Assembly: GCA_020086605.1 (NCBI GenBank)
Contig: JACBWW010000015.1
Span: forward strand, 8,303,251 to 8,367,250
Direction of reading: 5' to 3'
Source of the DNA: Lanius collurio
Lineage: Eukaryota; Chordata; Aves; Passeriformes; Laniidae
Length of the DNA: 64,000 nucleotides
Part shown: piece after piece, positions 57,701 through 64,000 of the stretch
How the letters are laid out: each line of letters starts with the position of its first letter
Numbering within the stretch: the stretch's first letter is position 1
Notes under the pieces: model-generated
The model's input: the letters and a program-made list of their open reading frames with translations, nothing else
Database searches by the model: none
Told to the model about the DNA's origin: nothing
Made by a program: the position numbers and the translations under genes

Positions 57701-60700
57701 GATTCGGCTAACAATCTTTAGAAGTATACAGTATAACCGAGTAAAGTTGAAATATCCTGTAACTCTTCCTTATCTTGAGAGAAATAGCCGATTTTGTTAG
57801 CTAAGAAATTGCTGATTTTAGGCCTCTTTGTCAATATCTGGGATATAAGAAAATAAGGACTAGTAATGTGTAATCTGAGATTATTTTAACTTTGGTTCAT
57901 TTGACAGGTAAAGTATGTCCCATGGTTTTAATAATTATGAGAGGTGAGGTTGCTTAACCTCTAACTCTTCATTTTTAAGCAAGGAGGAAATTTCATTTTT
58001 AGGGAAAAAACATCCAGCATTAGAAAAAAAAATTCCTGTTTATAGCTTTTGCTTTTGAAACTTTTGTCTCTTTCACCTCAGTGAAGCCTACTGTTATTTC
58101 AAATTTGTGTAACAAGTTTTTCCCCAGACATCAATATATATAAAAATACAGAAACACCTTATGTGTGCTGTTATCCCCTGGTGGCCCTTTTGTCATTATT
58201 TGTTACTCTATGAAAGATTTTAAAGATAATGAGCACAGTGGCTAAAATGAGAATGGGAGCTTATGGTCTGATGAGGATGACAGCTTTGTTGTATAAACTA
58301 CAGACTGGTGAAACTGCAAAAGTTGGTGTGTAAAAGTGGCACTTTGCCTCTGTGCAAGCATTTTGTGATTTAGCCTATACAATAGCACAAAGAGCATTAT
58401 ATTTTAAGCAGTGAACTTTAATTCTTTATTTCTCAGTCAAATGTGAATATATCTCTACTTTCACATGTTTGACTGGTTTGTGGTATATTCTGATAACAGA
58501 GAAAATACATGCTTTTAAAAATGTTGTACATGCAAGCAGGCTCCTTTTGAGATGAGATATATGGAACAAATGGGTAGCAGTTGAATACCAAGGAGACTTT
58601 ATAAAATAATCTGTTTATCTTTGCCTCCATCTGGTAGGCAAAATCTAAGTCAGAGTAGATGAAGTAATTCAGTCTTTCTCCTTCATCAGCTTCCCTCCTG
58701 TTGTTTAAAAGTGCAGCCCTATTGAACTAACTTAAATCACAGTCACCTTAAAATGTAAAACTTATCAAATGCTCTCAAAAGTCGTTATGAATCTTTTAGA
58801 AATGTACGTCACAATTCTTGTTTTTACAGTACCTGAGCAAGGTTCATGAGTGTATCTCTGAAGTGACCTGAAGTCTCAGAATCGAGATCTTGTTGAAGAT
58901 CAGCATTATATTCTAGGTTAAACCAAAGACATATAATCTAAATCACAAATGGACATGCTCTGAATAGTACAGGTGAAGACTATCAAATAAAGGATAAATA
59001 GGCTTCAAATACTTGTCCATTTTCTATGGTGTCGATTCCACTGTAACCTGGGCAGGTTCTACAAGGACCTGGCTGTGGGGCTGGCACGCCTGTCTGGCCC
59101 TGCGGGGGGCCCTCAGCCACTGTCCCCTCTTGTCTGCCCACCCACCACACTGCATCAGCCTTTTGTACACAGTTATGGGAGGGAATGCAGAAGGGAACCA
59201 GTAGGTACCAAGGGGTCATTTTTGTAGTTGTGACCCTTCATATGTGCTCATACCTCCAGAACACACATAGTACAACTGCTAATGTGCACTTGTTAAAAAA
59301 CCTTACGCATTAGGTAGGCTTCCTTCATCTGGAAGATTTCCATATTTGATCTTGAGGCTAATATGTCAATTAGACATTTTTCTTCTATGTCTACTCCCTG
59401 TATGGAAAGAAGTAAATATGAAAAGATGTTGTGTAGTAGAAACATCAGTTTTTAGAAGAAAGCAATGCTGTCCTTATCAGAAATAACAAAATAATAGCAA
59501 TCTCTGAAGAGTGTACTTTTGCATAATGTACCCGTTTAAATTACTTTTATAGTAAAGCCTTCTATTTCATATATATTTCTACTTAATCTGAATTTCAGCA
59601 TTTACATTAGCAAGTGGGAAATGAAGCAAGACTAGAGTTGACAGAAACATAATGGGAATAATTTTTGAATTTTAGTAAGAATTATGGTTAGCCGAAAGAA
59701 ATCAGATGCAAAGATTCAGCATACATCCCTAGCAAGTGTTCAGGAAATCTTAAGTAGAAATGAGCACAGCTGTTATGCTGGTCTTCTATCTTCCTTTTTT
59801 TTTTTTTAAATTTATTTAGGAATTCTACAGTCTGTAATATCTAGCATAGAACTTGATATTAAAGGAAAACATCATGGCCATTCATGCAGTTCTGCAAATC
59901 AATTTGCATTTTCCCACCGGGTTTGGTTTAATTTTTAAACTTCAATTGAAATAGGATGTGGTACATATGCTGCTTTTGATGTGCACATGGATAATGTTAA
60001 TGAGTATTCTGCATTTGGGATAATGGGAGAACATTAGAGCTCATAGATACACATGGCTTGTTTTTTTTTAACTTGGCCATAAAAATCCAGATCAAGATAG
60101 ACTACTGTTAAGAAAGTTCAAGTTTGATCCATATTTAGGAAAAAACAAACTTTGGCAATCTTGTCAATAATGTTAATGAAAGACATGTTTCCTTTGTTAG
60201 CAATGATATTTCACAATCCTTTTAATGCCCACTATAACACAGACATACCAATAGTTCTAAAAAGTGCATTGATTTAAGTGTCTGAAGAACAAAAAAAAGC
60301 TGGTAAAATTTTTTTAGCAGGGTAGAATTCTCAAAATTGGTGAGATAGACCAAAGTCATGTAGTCTGTGTCTTACTTGTGACAGCAGACAGTAGCAAATA
60401 TTCATGGAAAGAAAAGGAAAATTTCCAGTGTTGAACTCTGATATGCCTTCCTGTCTTTTAGGAGTTGGCAATTTAGGAATTTCCGGAGAAGGATTATTAT
60501 TTTCAATAGCCAACGATCAACCTGTTTTCAAAGAATTTATTGAAGTCGTTTATGAACTGATTTGTGCTTTTGGTCTCCACAATGCCCTGTGGAAATGAAT
60601 TTTCACCATTTAATGACCTGATATTGGAAAAAATGTTTTTGTTTGTTTCAAAACTTCAGTTGTGTGAGGATTGAAGTCTCAGATCCTGGGAAGAAAAGGA

Positions 60701-61311
60701 AATATTTTCTTTATAATGGGAAATCAGTTCTGTTTTAGTGGAGTTATCATTGCTTTGTCACAGAATAATTTGTAAGCGTTTATGCAAAGACATGTTCTGC
60801 TAAAGAAGTATTGGTCTTTTGAGAGGTGGAGCCTTAGTGTGTGGCACTAGCTATGGAAATAAATTTGGTTTGTAACATACATAAGTGCTTGCAAAAACAG
60901 CACCTTACATTTCCCTGTATACTTATTTCTTCATTTACTGAGATTACCAAGGATGTTATGTGGGTTGTATTTGTTACATGTCAAGGATATTATTTATGCT
61001 GATTTTAGCATACCAGTGAATAAACTTGAAAAAGCACTGTATTTCTGATGACTAGTGGACTATGCGATAATGCATTACTCCAGTCTACTAACTTTCAGTG
61101 GTTTACCAACCAATCAAATGTAAAAAAAAATATATACATATGTTTAGTACTCTAATTAATGACTGCAACTCTAAGCAATTCTGAATATGAAGATTACCTT
61201 CAAGGCATGCCAAAGCTCGTGGGCATCATAGGAGGCAGGTGGATACATCAAGCCAACCATAACTTCTTTGAAGTGATGAGAGAGATTCTCTTTTAGGTCT
61301 GTTATTAGATC
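51729..61311 (-). CDS. ANXA10: Annexin A10, C-terminal 259 residues in nine exons (5' exons outside window)
   Basis: Annexins are phospholipid-binding proteins built from four repeats. A10 is an atypical member with poor calcium-binding sites, best known from gastric epithelium. Exons: 61311-61198 (114 bp), 59397-59307 (91), 58912-58833 (80), 56118-56065 (54), 55933-55840 (94), 54513-54418 (96), 53807-53749 (59), 52704-52582 (123) and 51797-51729 (69 with TAA). All have AG/GT boundaries and consistent phases, and the sizes match the conserved annexin pattern. Diagnostic peptides are [90 protein letters not shown] and [13 protein letters not shown] at the C terminus. About 65 N-terminal residues, covering most of repeat 1, must be encoded beyond 64 kb. 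Repeat 2 begins GVDIEEKC rather than the usual Gly-x-Gly-Thr, and repeat 4 has DFGFHNKT, so both calcium loops look degenerate. Confidence 0.95.
59010..59215. other. GC-rich insert in an ANXA10 intron
   Basis: A roughly 200-base segment much richer in GC than the rest of the intron, with CCTGCGGGGGGCCC and CCCACCCACCACACTGC. It lies just upstream of the exon at 58833-58912. It is not a CR1 3' end and has no recognised coding potential. It may be an old insertion. Confidence 0.4.
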
Positions 61312-64000
61312 CTTGAAAAGAAAAAGAAAATACAATGACAGGATTATCTCAATAATCACACTCTATTAAGACATCTTAAAAAATTATTGTTGCTTTTCTC
61401 TGCAAATGATTAAGGATAAATTGTCAAAGATGAATTCCAGCTAAGATTAGGTAAAAAAATATTCTTTTAAATAATACATGCTTGTTCTACCAGTATGGGC
61501 AAGATGAGTATAGGTGCACAAGCCAGTAGACCACAACGGATTGTTGGTTTTCAGTTCATTAGAACAGAGAAGAAAATGCAGATGTTTAAGTGCAGCTATT
61601 ACTTAAAGTTCTGGAAAATTGACTATCACAGCAGAGTGTCTGTAGCTTCCCTTAACATATTCCCTGTGCGAATCCATGAGAGGTAAGCACCTTTGGAAGA
61701 TGAATCTCATAAAACAGAAGTGATTTCTTGTACTTTTTTTCAGTGTTACCCTGAGAATAATTTAAAAAATCATCTGTATTGCTCCTAGTACATGAAAATA
61801 TCATGTTTGGATTGCTGGTAGCTAATGTGTTTCAATTCAGGTATATTTTATATTCAAATTGAATTCACTGCTTTTGATAGATTCTGGATTAATAATAAGG
61901 AACCTGCCTCATGTTTCTCAGTTCTTTCTTGCCAGGTAGATGAGTAATGTAACAGAGTTTCCTCTCCATTCTCCCATTCCTGGTAGCATCCTTCAAAATA
62001 CTGCAAATGCCAAAAGCTTGTTAGCTTACTATTGATGTTTCTTGTTTCTGTCTAAAGACACTTGTGCAGTCTTTTTTTTTTTCTTTTTTTTTTTTAGTGT
62101 TTTCTGTGCAGCACTAGACACCTGTCAGATATGTTCTGGTCTATGTCTGAATTGAAAAGCATGCCAGAAACTGTTCCCATGATATAAACTATTATGTTTC
62201 CAGAGCTGTATTTTTTTCAGGCCTGTGCTTTAATTTTGATACATTTCTGAATATAATTTATTTAATAGCTACAGTAGCAATGAAGGATGACATATGTGTG
62301 GTAAAAATTAAATTTATGATGAAGAAACATACACAGTCTCCAGTGAATACATTTTAGATTCATTTGACAGCCACTAAATCACACAGGGAGTAGAAATTAA
62401 TTCATTAAGACGTTTTACTTCTGACAATGTGCCTGTGGGAAATGGATTAATAATACAAATGGATGCTACTTAGAAAGTACTCCTGCAATCAGAACTAAGG
62501 GAAGTGAAGTACTGAAAATAAGAAAAGACAACACTAAGTTGTCATTATTTAAATTTCCTAATCATCTTTGCTGTAAGAAATCCTGGAAGGCTAATTGTAA
62601 GAAGAAATCTTAAAACTTCTCTGTATGTCTGAATCAAGCAGCTAGATCAGATATTTTTATTCTTTTTTTTTTTTATATTTCTCTCCTAATGTGTCCCAGT
62701 TTACATTTGTCGAATGAATGGGCATAGTGGCTACCATATTGAGCAGACTAAAGTGAAATAAAGAGGGCAGAGGATTGGACCAGCAGGTTTACCATAAATT
62801 GAACCGAGAAGGTTAAAACTGCTGTTGCCTTGCCATGTCTCTTCTCTGTCCCTCCCTGTTTACCATTCCTAGACTGGGACTGCCAAATGGCACATTTGCT
62901 CAATGCAATATAATCATAGGACAAATTACAGCCAGGGAAATGCTGTGTGTGCTAAATTCTCTTTCAAAGCACAAACTGGAGCAATTCAAGGCAAGATATG
63001 TCATGTTCTTGCTGGGGTTTTTTTTTTGAAACCGTCAAGAGTATCATGATGTATCTTGCATTGTAAAGTGTACCCAGTGCTAAATGAATTCCTTTGAATT
63101 AAAATTGTGGGTATATTGTAGTATGTTCCATGAGTTTTAGGATATTCTGTAACCCATTGCTGGAATATGAAAAGTTTGCTTGCCTTTCTCTTCTATTATT
63201 ATTCATAGATTTAGAGACTGAGATTCTTAAAAAGGACATCTGAGGTTTTATGTGGCTTTTTTCTTTCTTCTAGATCTTTCGGTCTGTGTCCATTGGCTTA
63301 ATAGCACTTCTGGTTTACTCATATGGCTGAAAGAGGTATGAACTTAAAGGTGATGTGTTTTCATAGGGATTTATTGATTTGTTTATATTTTTATTTTTGT
63401 TTTGAAAAGGAAAACCAATTAGATCAGTGGCGAGCAAGTCAATAATTGTTCTCCATGAATATGAAATAACTGCATTCCTGAAGGACATTTGCCAATTCTT
63501 TATTGAAATACTGTGTTATCTCTAGATCATCTTCATATATCAGAGAGCAAAAATTAAAGATAGAAGCATGATATGAAGCTTTTAAATATTTTCCCTTGTA
63601 AAAGTGATAGTTCCAGTTCATACACTCCGAGAAAAGATTAAAACAAACCAGCCAGCTGCTATTGATGGAGTCGAGAAGGACTGTCCAGTGATGAAGAAGA
63701 CAAATGAACATTTGGAAAGTATGGGCTTGGGTGCTGCACATCACAGATGCTTTTGGGTAGCTTGACATAATTTAGTTTTCCATAAGTAAGATTAAAACTC
63801 AGTGAGGAATATTGCATGGATAAACACTGAACTTGTATGGTTTCCATGTCTGATAGTAACCTAATAAATACCTCATAACAGAAAAAACAATTTTAATAAT
63901 TTAGGTGCACTGATTTTCATAACTGTCACAGTCTTTGGAAGGTGTATAGCTGTGATTCTGTTATTGTTCTTTTATGGTCTCTATAAAACATACTTGTCCA
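61312..64000. other. ANXA10 upstream intron; 5' exons not found
   Basis: The expected repeat 1 exon, ending with a Tyr-Gly-Arg before the Asp-Leu that opens the exon at 61311, was not found. T runs occur near 62070-62096 and 62664-62675. Open frames here are short and lack annexin similarity. Confidence 0.55.

Noticed and set aside
61906..62002. Possible ANXA10 repeat 1 exon on the minus strand after a good acceptor (GGCATTTGCAG)
   Set aside because: A translated frame shares only scattered positions with annexin repeat 1. The nearest GT gives 97 bp rather than the expected 95 bp, and the phase does not fit the exon starting at 61311.
1..64000. CRISPR arrays, operons, tRNA or rRNA genes
   Set aside because: The window is vertebrate nuclear DNA with spliced genes. 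No spaced direct repeats of CRISPR type, tRNA cloverleaf boxes or rRNA segments were seen.

Overview
This is 64 kb of vertebrate nuclear DNA with an intron-rich, AT-rich, low-gene-density structure. CR1-type LINE fragments and an ERVL-like LTR fragment point to a bird, and a passerine or other neoavian is plausible. Gene identity comes from exon-by-exon translation with splice sites. All three recognised protein-coding genes lie on the minus strand, and a decayed gene lies on the plus strand. The order ANXA10 - DDX60 - PALLD, with DDX60 opposite to the other two, matches the arrangement I know from human 4q32, so the locus is orthologous.

Layout from low to high coordinates. 1-15.9 kb is the first coding intron of PALLD (palladin), with a 584-base assembly gap, a CR1 tail and no other recognised exon. 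15.9-17.0 kb is the first coding exon of PALLD. 17-31 kb is PALLD 5' flank or upstream intron, with a CpG-rich block and a 45/40-bp minisatellite with higher-order structure at 24 kb. 31.1-37.4 kb holds plus-strand remnants of DDX60, an interferon-inducible DExD/H helicase: two exons from before the helicase core and two from the extreme C terminus. The whole ATPase/helicase core is absent, and CR1 pieces lie in the gap. 37.5-40.6 kb is intergenic with an ERVL-like LTR fragment. 40.7-49.6 kb is a complete eight-exon TRIM-family gene that I cannot assign to a named orthologue. It encodes RING, B-box 2 and coiled coil, followed by a 553-residue Ser/Thr/Asn-rich disordered tail with two FxFG motifs and no B30.2 domain. 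Its CpG-island promoter at 49-50 kb carries a 25-bp minisatellite. 50.3-51.0 kb is an unexplained GC-rich block. 51.6-61.3 kb holds nine 3' coding exons of ANXA10 (annexin A10); the first roughly 65 codons lie beyond the window.

The genes do not form an operon or pathway. PALLD organises actin, ANXA10 is an annexin, the TRIM is a predicted ubiquitin E3, and DDX60 belongs to innate antiviral RNA sensing. The most interesting features are the unassigned FxFG-tailed TRIM gene and the adjacent DDX60 relic.
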